Under the pieces are notes generated by a model, which saw only the letters and a list, made by a program, of their open reading frames with translations, searched no databases and had not been told where the DNA came from. A stretch of 64,000 nucleotides of DNA from Streptomyces globisporus (GTDB taxonomy: Bacteria > Actinomycetota > Actinomycetes > Streptomycetales > Streptomycetaceae), in contig BMTG01000003.1 in NCBI GenBank assembly GCA_014649555.1, forward strand, positions 372,001 through 436,000, written 5' to 3'. The stretch's first letter is position 1. The number at the start of each line of letters is the position of its first letter. A program made the translations under genes and the position numbers. Of the stretch, positions 44,443 to 53,953 are shown one piece after another.

Positions 44443-45259
44443 CGATCCTCGTCACCGGTGCCACCGGACCGGTCGGCACCCGACTCCTGCCCCGTCTCGT
44501 CGAAGCCGGCGTCGACTGCCGCGCCCTCGTCCGTCACGGCAAGTCCGCGCCCGAGGCGTCACGCCGGTCGACGGCGACATCCTCGACCCCGACTCTCTCG
44601 ACGGCGCGCTCAACGGCGTCACCGACGTCGTGCACATGGCCGACCTGTTCCGCACCCAGGACACGGACGCCATCCACCGCACCAACGTCGAGGGCACACG
44701 CAACCTCATCGCAGCCACCAAGGCCCAGGCCCCGCAGGCGCGTCCCATCATGGCCAGCACCAACCTCGTCTACGGCTCCGGGCTGACCCGCCCCGCCCGC
44801 GAGGACGACCCCACAGCCGCCGACAGCCCCTACCCGGCCAGCAAGATCCTCGCCGAGACCGACCTCAAGGCCAGCAGCCTCAACTGGAGCATCCTGCGCT
44901 TCGGCTTCGGCTTCGTCTACGGCGACAAGGACGGCCACCTCGAATCCGCCCCCGCCCTGATGGCCAACTGGAAGTGGCACCCCGCCCAGACACTCGATCT
45001 CCTCCACCAGCGCGACATCGCCACCGCCGTCGAGCCCGCCCTCACCGGCGCACTCGACGGACACACCGTCAACGTGGTGGACGAGTCCCCCACCAGCATC
45101 TACGAGATCGCCCAGATCGTCGGCGCCCCCTACGAACCCTCCGCCGAACCACTCGACGACCCCTGGAAGGGACGCGCCGACGGCGCCCTCCTGCGCACCC
45201 TCGGCTTCACCGCCACCGTCCCCACCGTCTACCACGCACAACGCGACGGCCGGCTCTGA
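44439..45259 (+). pseudogene. NAD-dependent epimerase/dehydratase, frameshifted
   Basis: The protein starts MTILVTGATGPVGTRLLPRL (GxxGxxG NAD site). It leaves frame near 44552, just after ALVRHGKSAPE. The sequence resumes one base out of register as VDGDILDPDSLDGALNGVTD, then VVHMADLFRTQDTD and the catalytic region STNLVYGSGL...SPYPASKILAE (the Y-x-x-x-K pair), ending at 45259. A single lost G in GAGGGCGTC would explain it. Without the shift the gene would code for an intact extended SDR enzyme of about 273 residues. A sequencing error is possible, but the decayed surroundings favour a real lesion. Confidence 0.78.
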
Positions 45260-45261
45260 AG

Positions 45262-45496
45262 GGAAGAGAAACCGCAAGGGAAGCGGACAGTCTCCCTGCG
45301 GCACTGTCGCCCCTGTGCGGGCCGCATCGCGGACACCCTGCCACGGAACGACCGGCTGCGGGGGCCGCATCCTGTACGCCCCGAGCGGCAGCGCGGCGTA
45401 CGGGGCTCCCGGGAAGCGCATGGCGCCATCGTGCAGGCGGCCTTCCACGGTGCCGACGTCGACAGTCACCAGTGGGCCATGTGCGTCCTCCGACAT
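45262..45496 (-). pseudogene. N-terminal fragment of a type B carboxylesterase
   Basis: From ATG 45496 the frame reads VDVGTVEGRLHDGAMRFPGA, then PYAALPLGAYRMRPPQPVVP and WQGVRDAARTGATVPQGDCP, the conserved start of carboxylesterase/para-nitrobenzyl esterase proteins (GIPYAxPPxGxxRFxPP). Resemblance stops after about 75 residues where the epimerase on the opposite strand ends. The catalytic Ser region is missing. Confidence 0.7.
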
Positions 45497-45711
45497 CAGA
45501 AACTGCTGCGCAGCGTTTGCCTCCCACGCTGCCTGTCCGGACAGGCGTTTGCGACCGGATCACGCACCCGGCGTCAATAGCGTGTTCCAGGAGTGACGGG
45601 TGGCGGCAGAGCCTATGCCGCCCCCGAAGACCTCTCCGCCACCGGTCAAGCGGTTTCGGTGTCGTGCTCCGACACCTACTTCTCGCGGGCGAGATCCTCA
45701 CTCGGGCGTTC

Positions 45712-45885
45712 TCAGTGGACAAGGAACGCCCTCACGGCGTTGTTTGCGCAGGTGCTCGCACCGAGAGGGTGGGCCCCGTGCCCGCCCTGGCCATCGGTCA
45801 CCATCCGGGCCCGCTCACCCAACGCCCCACGGAGTGCACGGGCGCCGATGAGGGGCGTTCCGGGGTCCCGTTGGTTCTGGATCAT
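45712..45885 (-). pseudogene. C-terminal fragment of a TAP-like alpha/beta hydrolase
   Basis: 57 codons: MIQNQRDPGTPLIGARALRG, then ALGERARMVTDGQGGHGAHP and STCANNAVRAFLVH. This is the end of the S33/TAP-like peptidases with the catalytic Asp (RDPGTP) and His (GGHG). The fragment's ATG overlaps the MFS stop (ATGA), so it may be translated. The nucleophile-elbow region is gone. Confidence 0.65.
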
Positions 45886-47381
45886 GAGGGCATTTGACGG
45901 CCCCTCTTACTCTCAGGAGTCCTGGCCATGGCCGCGACCAGTGCCGCAAGGAGCAGGGCGCCCGTCGACCACCAAGCCGCGACGGTGAAGCCGTGCACCA
46001 TCCCCTCCCCCAGGTCCCGGCTCCGGGACGGGTGGGCGTCGATGTATCGGGTGGCGGCGGACGACGCGATCGTGTTCAGCAGGACGGTTCCCAGAGAGCC
46101 GCCGATCTGCTGGAAGGTGGAGACGGTCGCGGACGTCACTCCGGCGTCCTTCGGGGCAACCCCGGCGGTCGCCGTCGCATAGACGGGCATGAAGGTCAGC
46201 CCCATGCCCAGACCGAGCAGAACCAGCGCGGGCAGCACCCCGGTGGCATAGGTGGAGTTCGTACTCAGGCGGGTCAGGAGCAGCATGCCGGCGGCCGCGA
46301 GGAGCATGCCCGGGGCCATCAGGTTGCGGGGAGCGGTGCGGGTCAGAAGCCGGGCGGCGATCTGCGTCGCGCCGATGACGATCGTGACGGACATCGGCAG
46401 GAACGCCAGTCCCGTCCTGACGGGTGAGTAGTCGAGGATGGTCTGGAGATAGTAGGTCAGGAACAGGAAGGCGCCGAACATGGCGACGGTGGCCAGGCCC
46501 ATCGTCGCGAGTGCCGCCGCACGGGTTCTGTCCCTGACGATGTGCAGCGGCAGCATCGGATGCTTGGCGCGGGACTGCCACCACACGAAGACGGCGAGCA
46601 GGGCAACGCCGACTGCGAACAGGGTCAGGACCAACGGGTGGGCCCAGCCGGCTGATTCGGCCTTGCTGGAGCCGTACACGATCGCCACAAGCCCGCCGGA
46701 GGCGAGCAGCGCGCCGGGGACGTCGAGGCGCACCCCCCGCCGGCCGGGGCTGTCCTTGAGGAGGGCCAGCGCGCCGCCGAGGGCGGTCAGCGCGATGGGG
46801 ACGTTGACGTACAGGCACCAGCGCCAGGTCGCGTACTCGGTGAGCAGGCCGCCCACCAGCAGCCCGATGGCGCTGCCGCCCCCGGCGAGAGCGCCGTAGA
46901 CCCCGAACGCTCTGCCCCTCTCGGCGGGGTCGGTGAACGCCGTCGTCAGCAGTGACAGCGCGGAGGGGGCCAGGACCGCCGCACAAGCCCCTTGCAGGGC
47001 CCGCGCCGCGAACAGCGTCCCGGGGCCGTCGGCCGCACCGCCGAGCGCAGAGGCGGCGGCAAACCCGACCAGACCGATCAAGAAGGTACGTTTGCGGCCG
47101 ACCAGATCGGCGATCCGGCCGCCGAGCAGGAGCAGGCCACCGAAGGCCAGGGAGTATGCGGTGATCACCCACTGCCGGCTCGCGTCCGACATGCCCAGCC
47201 CGTCCTGGACGGAGGGCAGGGCGATGTTCACGATCGTGCCGTCGAGAATCACCATGAGCTGGGCGCCCGCGATGACGGCGAGAGCCCACCACCGCTTCGG
47301 GTCGGGCAACTCGGCGGCGTCAGCGGTGGTGTGGGGAACCGGCGTGGGCACGGTGTCCCCGGAAGAGGACTGCTTGGTCAA
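45882..47381 (-). CDS. DHA2-family drug efflux MFS transporter
   Basis: 499 residues with 14 predicted membrane helices. The first helix IAGAQLMVILDGTIVNIALP has the DHA2 signature with Asp and a conserved inter-helix motif GGRIADLVGRKRTFL (motif A). Motif C-like GALAGGGSAIGLLVGGLL is also present. This is the layout of the 14-helix EmrB/QacA proton-driven efflux pumps of the inner membrane. It is the only intact gene in a stretch of fragments. A MarR or TetR regulator normally sits beside such pumps, and the MarR remnants at 44091 and 48420 may be former controllers. Substrates are unknown. Confidence 0.9.
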   Translation of the reverse strand: MTKQSSSGDTVPTPVPHTTADAAELPDPKRWWALAVIAGAQLMVILDGTIVNIALPSVQDGLGMSDASRQWVITAYSLAFGGLLLLGGRIADLVGRKRTFLIGLVGFAAASALGGAADGPGTLFAARALQGACAAVLAPSALSLLTTAFTDPAERGRAFGVYGALAGGGSAIGLLVGGLLTEYATWRWCLYVNVPIALTALGGALALLKDSPGRRGVRLDVPGALLASGGLVAIVYGSSKAESAGWAHPLVLTLFAVGVALLAVFVWWQSRAKHPMLPLHIVRDRTRAAALATMGLATVAMFGAFLFLTYYLQTILDYSPVRTGLAFLPMSVTIVIGATQIAARLLTRTAPRNLMAPGMLLAAAGMLLLTRLSTNSTYATGVLPALVLLGLGMGLTFMPVYATATAGVAPKDAGVTSATVSTFQQIGGSLGTVLLNTIASSAATRYIDAHPSRSRDLGEGMVHGFTVAAWWSTGALLLAALVAAMARTPESKRGRQMPS

Positions 47382-48419
47382 GGCGATGACATCCTGTGTC
47401 GGAGGTGTAGGAGCAGACGCGCGGTCCTACACCCCGTCACGCGACACAGAAGATCGCGAGAACGACGGACACCACCATCAGGTGCCGCAGGGGGGAAAGA
47501 TTCCTACCGCGCGCCGAACGGGGGCACACGGCCGGGGGCAACTATGGCCGCAACACTCGTCGTCCAGTTCCAGTCCATGTTTCCCACCTCCTCCCGGCCG
47601 GGCACGCGCTACGCATCGACGCCGAACGCGCCGAGCGGTGCGGCAGGGAACCCGCCGCACATGACCTCCCACAGAATAGGTCAGCCGGCCGGGTGCGCAA
47701 GCGGATTTCTCCGGCGCCCGCGCCCACCACGCCGCGCCGGCCGCCGAGGAGGAAGCGCCGCCCGCGAGCGTCGGCGGTGACATCGGAGACGAGCTGAGCG
47801 CGCTCGCACCGGAACTGTGAGAGGGCCTGAGTCCTGGTCACGGCCCGTCTGCGAGGAGGGGCCGCAGTGCGGGCATGATGGCCGCGGCGATGGCTTCGCC
47901 GCCTTGCGGGTTCGGGCCGGTCGCCGATGTGGAAGGCGTCGCGCTGCGCCGGTATGCCTGCCTCGTCGTCGGCCAGGGCCTGGTCCAGGTCAACGAACGC
48001 GTCGAAGGACGTCTCGGTTGCGAGCCTGGCGTTGACCTCCGCTTCCTCGCCGCGGTCCACGCCGCAGGCGGTCCCGTCGCCCGACGCCGAATGAAGGCCG
48101 TGGAGGTGCTGGCCACTCTCGTCGAACATATGCTCGCCCCTCGATCTCAGCCGCCACGGCAGGACGACGACACAACTCCTCTCCCTGCCAGGCAAACCCG
48201 CGCAGCCGCCGTAGCGGCAGTCGGCGCCGTCCTCGGCCTCGTCGACAGCTGACTCAGCGACGAACTGGAGGCCACCAAGGACGAACTCGTCATCTGGACC
48301 AGCACCACCGCACTCGCCATCTTCACGGGGATGGCAGCACAGACCGACCACCCCGCGGGCGCGTAAGGCGCCGAGGCGGCGGCCACCCATCGGCGCACCG
48401 CCGTGCTGCACCTTCACGG
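47382..48419. other. 1-kb decayed region, no intact gene
   Basis: Frames on both strands are short and shift often. A reverse-strand segment near 47850-47960 (GPNPQGGEAIAAAIMPALRP) faintly resembles the end of an SGNH hydrolase. Nothing else is recognisable. Confidence 0.4.
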
Positions 48420-48590
48420 AGCCGGTCGTGCAACCTGGCCAAGGCCCCCGGGCCACGACGCCGGTCAACGTGGCGCGCTCCATGCGCAGCGCGCGACGTG
48501 GTCGCGCTGATTGGGTGGGCCGCCGTCGCCGAGGTGGTGGAGCACGGACCACTGGGTGGGTCCGAGGCCGTGGGGGCGCAGGACCGGTTC
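48420..48590 (-). pseudogene. Second MarR-family fragment, multiply broken
   Basis: The reverse strand reads RPHGLGPTQWSVLHHLGDGG, PPNQRD, and in another frame RALRMERATLTGVVARG. It clearly matches the MarR fragment at 44091-44442 (LGPTQWYVLYHLAHDGP, RALRLERATMTGVVA). It lies in inverted orientation to that fragment on the other side of the efflux gene. Truncated at both ends and frameshifted. Confidence 0.68.
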
Positions 48591-48900
48591 CGGGGCCCGC
48601 TTGGCCGGCCTGGTAAGCCGCTTGGCACACGCGCCTGCGTACTCGCGCGGCGGACGGCCGTGTCCGGTGACGTGCCGTCAGTGCTCGACAGCGTGCCTAG
48701 CCGACGTCAGCTCCGCACCCGCTTGAGCAGTCTCGGCCGGCTCCGCGGCAAGGCCGACCTGGCGCCAGACCGGGGGGGGCGGCAGGGGTGTCAGGGCGGG
48801 GGCCGGCGGGCCGCGTGGGCCCGCTGTCCGTGGTGTCCGGCAGAATCCGCTTCACCGACGCCACCATGACCTGGCGTCGCCTGATAGGAAGAGGGTTCCT

Positions 48901-50745
48901 GTGCGTGAACTTCCCATGTTCGAACGTCTTTACCCCGATGTCCAGCTGACGTCCCCCTCGGAGAGGTTCGTGCTGCGGTGCGACTCGGAGGGTGTCGCCG
49001 TGGTCACGGACACCGACTGCGGTCAGGTCGTCTGGCGGGCGGGCGCAGCTGGACAGCTGTTGCTCGGACACGGGTACGAGGTCGTCGTCGAGGGCGGGGA
49101 GGACGACGACACGGTGTGGCGCTCCGGTTTCGCCGCGCCCGGGGCGCAGTACCTCATCCTCACGGACGCCGGAGAGCTGGAACTCCTGGACCGCACACAC
49201 GTCCGCCTCGGCAACATACGCACCGGGCTCACCCACCCTGTGCCGCTCGGAGACGCGGCGCCCGCGGCTGCCATCACCCGGGACGCGTATCTGGTCAAGG
49301 AGGGGAAGGTGCGGCGGACAGTGGCCCGCCAGCAGGACGGATGGCTGCGGGTCTGCGAGTACGGGAAGGGCGGGGGTATGAGCTACGCGCTGACCCGTCC
49401 CCTGGTCGACTGGTTCGAACAGGCGGACACTGTGCTCACCTGGCGTCGGCACCTGGCGGGTGGTTCGAAATCCAAAAGCCTGATGCTGTGCCTGGTCGAC
49501 TCCGCCGGGACCGTCCTGTGGCACGAGGGCACCCAACGCCCGCATGGACCGGTCCCCCCGGGAGAGCCCTACGCGTACGGTGGGCCCGCGCTGGAGGCGG
49601 GAGGGCGCCTGCGCAACCAGTCCCTGACGTCTCCCGCAGGTACGCACACACTGGCCCACCAGGGCAACGGCGACCTGACTCTGTACTGCCACACCGAGCG
49701 GCGTGCCGTGTGGTCGACCGGCACGGGATGGGTGGACGGAGGATGGGCCGAGCTCTCCGAGGACGGTGTCCTCTCGGTCCGCAACACCCATGGTGTCCCG
49801 GTGTGGAGTTCCGGCCCGTCCGGTTCGGGGGCCCGCCGGCTCGTGGTCGGAGATGACGGCCGTGCCGAGCTGTGTGACGTGGACGGCCGGTCGGTGTGGT
49901 CCACAGGCACACACACGGCATGCCACGGCCCCACGGCCGACGCCCCGCGGGGTGCCGTGCTGCGCCGAGGACAGACGCTCGGACGGCACTCCCTCACCTC
50001 CCCCGACGGAAGCACCGTGCTCGGACACTGGGACGAACGCCGCCTCGTTCTCTTCGGGGCCGACCAGACCTGGCTCTGGTACGCGCACCTCGGCGAAGCG
50101 GCCGAGCCCGGACTGCGACTCGACGAGGACGGCATGCTGCGCGTTCTCGGCGACGAACGCCCACCGCTGGGCGGACCGGCCGACGAGCTCCGTGTCGAGG
50201 AGGGCGGAGTGGTCCTGTGCCGTGCCGACGGCACCGTCGTCTGGCGCGACGGCGAGCCAGTGACCGAGCCCGCCGCCGCCCCGAACCCGCCCGCACAGGG
50301 AAGGCTCGTGAAGAGCCTGCCGGACACGGACGAGACCCTGCTGATCCGCACCGACTTCTCCGACCCGACCGCTTGGCAAGCCCTGCTCACGACCGTCACG
50401 ACACCGAGCCAGGACGGCTTCCTCGCGAACGTCCACCCAGTGGACGATCTCGCCTATCGCGACCTGACGACCGAACAGATCCTTTCGGCGGCAAGCGAGC
50501 TGGACACCGATCTTCTCATCGTGGCCGACAAGACCGCCCTCACGGCGCCGGAGATGCCGCTGCTGGCCCTCCTGCTCTTCGAGGAGAACGACGAATGTGA
50601 GGAGGGTGAGGCCAGGCAGGAGCACGGCCAACTCCGAGTCGTAGCCACAGAACTGTGGTCGGTCGAGAACAATATCTCCCTCGCCAACATGGATTGGGAG
50701 GACTTCGAGAACGCCGCCGACGACGGTGTCTTCCGGGGCTTCTGA
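48901..50745 (+). CDS. B-lectin-like repeat protein with C-terminal DUF6924 domain
   Basis: GTG start at 48901 with GGAAGAGG upstream; 614 residues. Repeats of the bulb-type lectin kind run through most of the protein: SPSERFVLRCDSEGVAVVTD, LTSPAGTHTLAHQGNGDLTL with VWSTGT, and LTSPDGSTVLGHWDERRLVL. These form beta-prism strands with mannose-binding potential. The last 150 residues, from LLIRTDFSDPTAWQALLTTV to VENNISLANMDWEDFENAAD and DGVFRGF, are a DUF6924 domain common in Streptomyces. No signal peptide, so it is probably intracellular. Function is unknown. It stands alone, with no operon partners. Confidence 0.75.
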   Translation: MRELPMFERLYPDVQLTSPSERFVLRCDSEGVAVVTDTDCGQVVWRAGAAGQLLLGHGYEVVVEGGEDDDTVWRSGFAAPGAQYLILTDAGELELLDRTHVRLGNIRTGLTHPVPLGDAAPAAAITRDAYLVKEGKVRRTVARQQDGWLRVCEYGKGGGMSYALTRPLVDWFEQADTVLTWRRHLAGGSKSKSLMLCLVDSAGTVLWHEGTQRPHGPVPPGEPYAYGGPALEAGGRLRNQSLTSPAGTHTLAHQGNGDLTLYCHTERRAVWSTGTGWVDGGWAELSEDGVLSVRNTHGVPVWSSGPSGSGARRLVVGDDGRAELCDVDGRSVWSTGTHTACHGPTADAPRGAVLRRGQTLGRHSLTSPDGSTVLGHWDERRLVLFGADQTWLWYAHLGEAAEPGLRLDEDGMLRVLGDERPPLGGPADELRVEEGGVVLCRADGTVVWRDGEPVTEPAAAPNPPAQGRLVKSLPDTDETLLIRTDFSDPTAWQALLTTVTTPSQDGFLANVHPVDDLAYRDLTTEQILSAASELDTDLLIVADKTALTAPEMPLLALLLFEENDECEEGEARQEHGQLRVVATELWSVENNISLANMDWEDFENAADDGVFRGF

Positions 50746-51145
50746 CCCTGGCGCAATCCATGGGATGTCCCGAAACCGATCAGATGAGTCGAGCACCCTC
50801 CGTCTGACGGCCAGCGTGTCGGCCATCGATCCGCACGAGGCTGGCCCCGGAGGGGGTGCAGCTCCGCTTTCGGGCTGCGGAGCCCGCGCGACCTGCACGG
50901 GCCTGCGCCCTGTCGGAGGCGAACCGGTGGGTCAGTTCTGCGTGCGTATACCGGTGCGCAGCTTCGTGAGGGTGCGGCCGAGTATGCGCAAGGGCTCGGG
51001 CCCTCGCACCGCGGCTTCCTGCGATACCCGGCACACGTCGTTCGCCCGGTCGGTCCCAAGTCCGGTCGCCGGCTGGCAGGTCCCCGGCTCCCCAGCGCCG
51101 GCCGGGGCGCGCTGCTGCCTCGTCCGGGCTGGGGTTCTTCCGTGG
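50746..51145. other. Intergenic region between convergent genes
   Basis: 400 bases between the lectin-like gene and htpG, which converge. The frames seen are shadows. No clean hairpin or gene was found. Confidence 0.5.
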
Positions 51146-53062
51146 TTACAGGGTGCGGGTCAGGTGCTCGGTGAGCAGTCGGGTGAAGCGGGCCGGGTCG
51201 GGCAGGTCTCCTCCTTCGGCGAGCAGCGCGCTGCCATAGATCAGCTCGGCGATCTCCGTCAAGGCGGGGTCGTCGGCGTTGGTGTCGTGTGCGGTGCGCA
51301 GGCTGGTGATCAGAGGGTGTGTGGGATTGAGTTCCAGGATCCTTTTGGTGGGGGGCATCTGCTGGCCCATGGCCCGGTACATCTTCTCCAGGGTGGGCGT
51401 CACGTCGTGGGCGTCGCCAACGATGCAGGCTGCCGAGGTGGTCAGGCGGGATGACAGGCGTACCTGCTTGATGTGGTCCGACAGGGCGGTGGTCAGCCAG
51501 GTCAGCAGGGCGGCCAAGTCCTCCTCGCGCTGGGCCCTGTGGGCGTCGGTTTCCTTCTCGCCGTCGGCGGTTTCGTCGAGGTCGATCTGCCCCTTGGCGA
51601 TGGACTGCAGACGATGGCCGTCGAAGGCGGGGACCTGGTCGACCCATACCTCGTCGATGGGGTCGGTGAGGATGAGCACCTCGAAGCCCTTGGCGGTGAA
51701 GGCTTCCATGTGTGGGGAGTTCTCCACCATGGCGCGGGTCTCGCCGGTCAGGTAGTAAATGGTGTCCTGGCCGTCCTTCATGCGCTCGACGTACTGGCGC
51801 AGTGTGGTGGTCTTCTCCGGGTCGTGGGTGGAAGCGGCCGACACCAGCTCCAGCAGCGCTTCGGTGTTGTCCGTGTCCTCGATCAGACCCTCTTTCAATG
51901 CCCGGCCGAACTGGGCCCAGACCTTCGTGTAGCGCTCGGCGTCCTTGGCCTGCATGTCCTTGACCGCTGCGAGGACCTTCTTGACCAGGCGTCGGCGTAC
52001 GCCTTGGATCTGGCGGTCGTGCTGGAGGAGCTCGCGGGAGACGTTCAGCGACAGGTCGTGGGCGTCCACGACACCCTTGACGAAGCGCAGGTAGTTGGGC
52101 ATGAGCGCTTCGCAGTCGTCCATGATGAACACCCGCTTGACATAAAGCTGCACGCCGGACTTGGACTCGCGGGAGTACAGGTCGAAGGGGGCCTGTGAGG
52201 GGATGAACAGCAGCGCTTCGTATTCGAAGGTGCCTTCGGCGCGCATGTGGATCGTCTCGGCCGGGGGCAGCCAGTCGTGGCTGATCTGCTGGTAGAACTC
52301 GTTGTACTCGTCCTCGGTCACCTCACTGCGGGACCGGGCCCACAGCGCCTTCATCGAGTTGAGGGTGTCGAGTTCGGAGGTGGTTTCGCCGTCGGCGTCG
52401 GTCCGGTCGGAGGCCATGCGGATGGGCCAGCGGATGAAGTCCGAGTAGCGTTTGACGATCTGCCGGATCTTCGATTCGGAAAGGTAGTCGGCGAGTCCGT
52501 CCTCGCTGTCGGCGGGCTTGAGGTGCAGGGTGACCGAGGTGCCGACGGGGAGGTCCTGGTCGTCCTGGATGGTGTAGGAGCCCTCGCCGTCGGACTCCCA
52601 CCGGGTACCGGAGTCGGTGCCGGCCCGCCGGGTGCGCATGGCGACCTTGTCGGCGACCATGAAGGCCGAGTAGAAGCCGACACCGAACTGCCCGATCAGG
52701 CTCTCCGCAGTTGCGGCGTCCTTGGAATCCTTGATCTTTTCCAGGAGGCCGGCGGTGCCGGACTTGGCGATCGTGCCGATCAGCTCAACGAGGTCGTCGC
52801 GGGTCATGCCGATACCGTTGTCGCGGACGGTCAAGGTGCGGGCGTCCCTGTCGACCTCCAGCGAGATGTGCAGGTCGCTGGTGTCGACCTCGGCGAGGCT
52901 GCCGGTCAGCGACTCAAGCCTCAGCTTGTCCAAGGCGTCGGAGGCGTTCGAGATCAGCTCACGCAGGAAGATGTCTTTGTTCGAGTAGATGGAGTGGATC
53001 ACCAGGCGGAGCAATTGGCGGGTCTCTGCCTGGAATTCCAGCGTCTCAACGCTGCTGGGCAT
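51146..53062 (-). CDS. htpG: Molecular chaperone HtpG (Hsp90)
   Basis: 638 residues, normal length. The protein starts MPSSVETLEFQAETRQLLRL; the ATP-lid motifs LRELISNASDALDKLRLESL (conserved Asn/Asp), LTVRDNGIGMTRDDLVELIG and QFGVGFYSAFMVADKV are complete. The middle domain (RGVVDAHDLSLNVSRELLQ, where the catalytic Arg of the loop lies) and a C-terminal dimerisation segment follow. GAAAGGA lies upstream of the ATG. It acts in the cytosol to fold client proteins under heat stress. It shares strand and direction with the HSP18 regulator upstream, 115 bases away. Confidence 0.96.
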   Translation of the reverse strand: MPSSVETLEFQAETRQLLRLVIHSIYSNKDIFLRELISNASDALDKLRLESLTGSLAEVDTSDLHISLEVDRDARTLTVRDNGIGMTRDDLVELIGTIAKSGTAGLLEKIKDSKDAATAESLIGQFGVGFYSAFMVADKVAMRTRRAGTDSGTRWESDGEGSYTIQDDQDLPVGTSVTLHLKPADSEDGLADYLSESKIRQIVKRYSDFIRWPIRMASDRTDADGETTSELDTLNSMKALWARSRSEVTEDEYNEFYQQISHDWLPPAETIHMRAEGTFEYEALLFIPSQAPFDLYSRESKSGVQLYVKRVFIMDDCEALMPNYLRFVKGVVDAHDLSLNVSRELLQHDRQIQGVRRRLVKKVLAAVKDMQAKDAERYTKVWAQFGRALKEGLIEDTDNTEALLELVSAASTHDPEKTTTLRQYVERMKDGQDTIYYLTGETRAMVENSPHMEAFTAKGFEVLILTDPIDEVWVDQVPAFDGHRLQSIAKGQIDLDETADGEKETDAHRAQREEDLAALLTWLTTALSDHIKQVRLSSRLTTSAACIVGDAHDVTPTLEKMYRAMGQQMPPTKRILELNPTHPLITSLRTAHDTNADDPALTEIAELIYGSALLAEGGDLPDPARFTRLLTEHLTRTL

Positions 53063-53176
53063 GCATGGTCCTTTCGGCGGAAGGTCGGATACGGATGGGA
53101 TTCGGGCACGGGGCCGTCGTCGGGTGACGCGCTGGCGGGAGGCCGCGCGTGCGGATGGTGGCTCTGCGGGGATGAG

Positions 53177-53827
53177 TCACTCTTCGTCAGAGGCTGCCAT
53201 GACGCGCCGGGCTGCGAGAGCGTCCAGGGAGTCGACGAGACCGGAGTGGCGGGCGTCGAGGTGAGGGCGCATGTCTGCCAGGGGCGCGATGAGTTCTGCG
53301 GCGTCCCCGGCGCCCAGAGCGGTGTGCACAGCGGTCTGGGCCGAGCGGGCTTCGGGCGTGAGGTGGGCAAGCGCGGTGATCTGTCCGGCGACGCGGCGCA
53401 GGTCGGCTGAGTTGGCGCGCGCCCAGGTGGCGGCGGTGCGGTCGGCGGCGCGGCGCTGGCGGGTGGCCTGCACGCGCTGCTCTCCGGTGGAGCCGGAAGG
53501 GCCGGGTCGGCCGCGCAGGTAGCGGCGTTCGGCTGCTTGGCGGCTGGCGACGCCGAGGGGGTGGGCGAGGTCGGCCCAGCTGGCACCTGCGAGGCGGGCG
53601 GTTTCGATCAGACCGGTCTCCCAGCCGGCGAGCTGCTCGCGCACCTGCCGCAGCAGCATCAGGGAGGCCAGGGCCTGTTCAGGGCCGGGCACGGCGGCGT
53701 CGGGAGTGTGGTTCTGGGCACCGCGCAGAGCTTCGTCCATGGCGGCCAGGGCTGCCGCGGCGGCCAGGAAGGACGCCGGGCTGTGGGCCTCGGTGCTGAT
53801 CGCGGGCGGCTGATCGGCTGCGGTCAC
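53177..53827 (-). CDS. HSP18 transcriptional regulator-type protein
   Basis: Start placed at GTG 53827, five bases after GGAGG; the GTG at 53833 leaves no room for that site. About 216 residues. Helical segments LALMLLRQVREQLAGWETGL-like (ALASLMLLRQVREQLAGWET) and ARLAGASWADLAHPLGVASR, then QAAERRYLRGRP, form a DNA-binding helix-turn-helix of the family annotated as HSP18 transcriptional regulator in Streptomyces. It is divergent from the hsp18 gene across two inverted repeats. Heat-responsive repression is the likely role. It is not the MerR-like RheA. Assignment from location and family memory. Confidence 0.75.
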   Translation of the reverse strand: MTAADQPPAISTEAHSPASFLAAAAALAAMDEALRGAQNHTPDAAVPGPEQALASLMLLRQVREQLAGWETGLIETARLAGASWADLAHPLGVASRQAAERRYLRGRPGPSGSTGEQRVQATRQRRAADRTAATWARANSADLRRVAGQITALAHLTPEARSAQTAVHTALGAGDAAELIAPLADMRPHLDARHSGLVDSLDALAARRVMAASDEE

Positions 53828-53844
53828 GGACACCTCCTCGGAAT

Positions 53845-53861
53845 GTCATCTTTTGGATGAC
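53845..53861. promoter_or_regulatory. Operator 1 of the HSP18 region
   Basis: GTCATC and GATGAC arms separated by TTTTG, 18 bases before the regulator start. It repeats the half-site of operator 2 centred 26 bases away, the spacing expected for two dimers on one face of DNA. Confidence 0.75.
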
Positions 53862-53868
53862 GGCACCT

Positions 53869-53889
53869 ATGTCATCCAATGGATGACAT
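53869..53889. promoter_or_regulatory. Operator 2 of the HSP18 region
   Basis: Ten-base arms ATGTCATCCA and the complement, around a single A; a perfect palindrome that contains the GTCATC/GATGAC half-sites of operator 1. It lies 65 bases before the hsp18 start, in promoter position. Confidence 0.82.
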
Positions 53890-53953
53890 GCTACAACAGA
53901 GCCTGTGCAGCGCATTGGCAGCAACCGTTCGAACCTGCTGGAGGTGTTTCACG

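Noticed and set aside
43157-44479. 440-codon reverse frame over the LacI-MarR gap
   Set aside because: No family resemblance, and it crosses two recognisable gene fragments in other frames.
47850-47960. Possible SGNH hydrolase end (GPNPQGGEAIAAAIMPALRP)
   Set aside because: Too short and broken to name; kept only as a remark in the decayed region.
50454-51647. 397-codon reverse frame bridging the lectin-like gene and htpG
   Set aside because: It overlaps htpG in another frame on the same strand and shows no motif.
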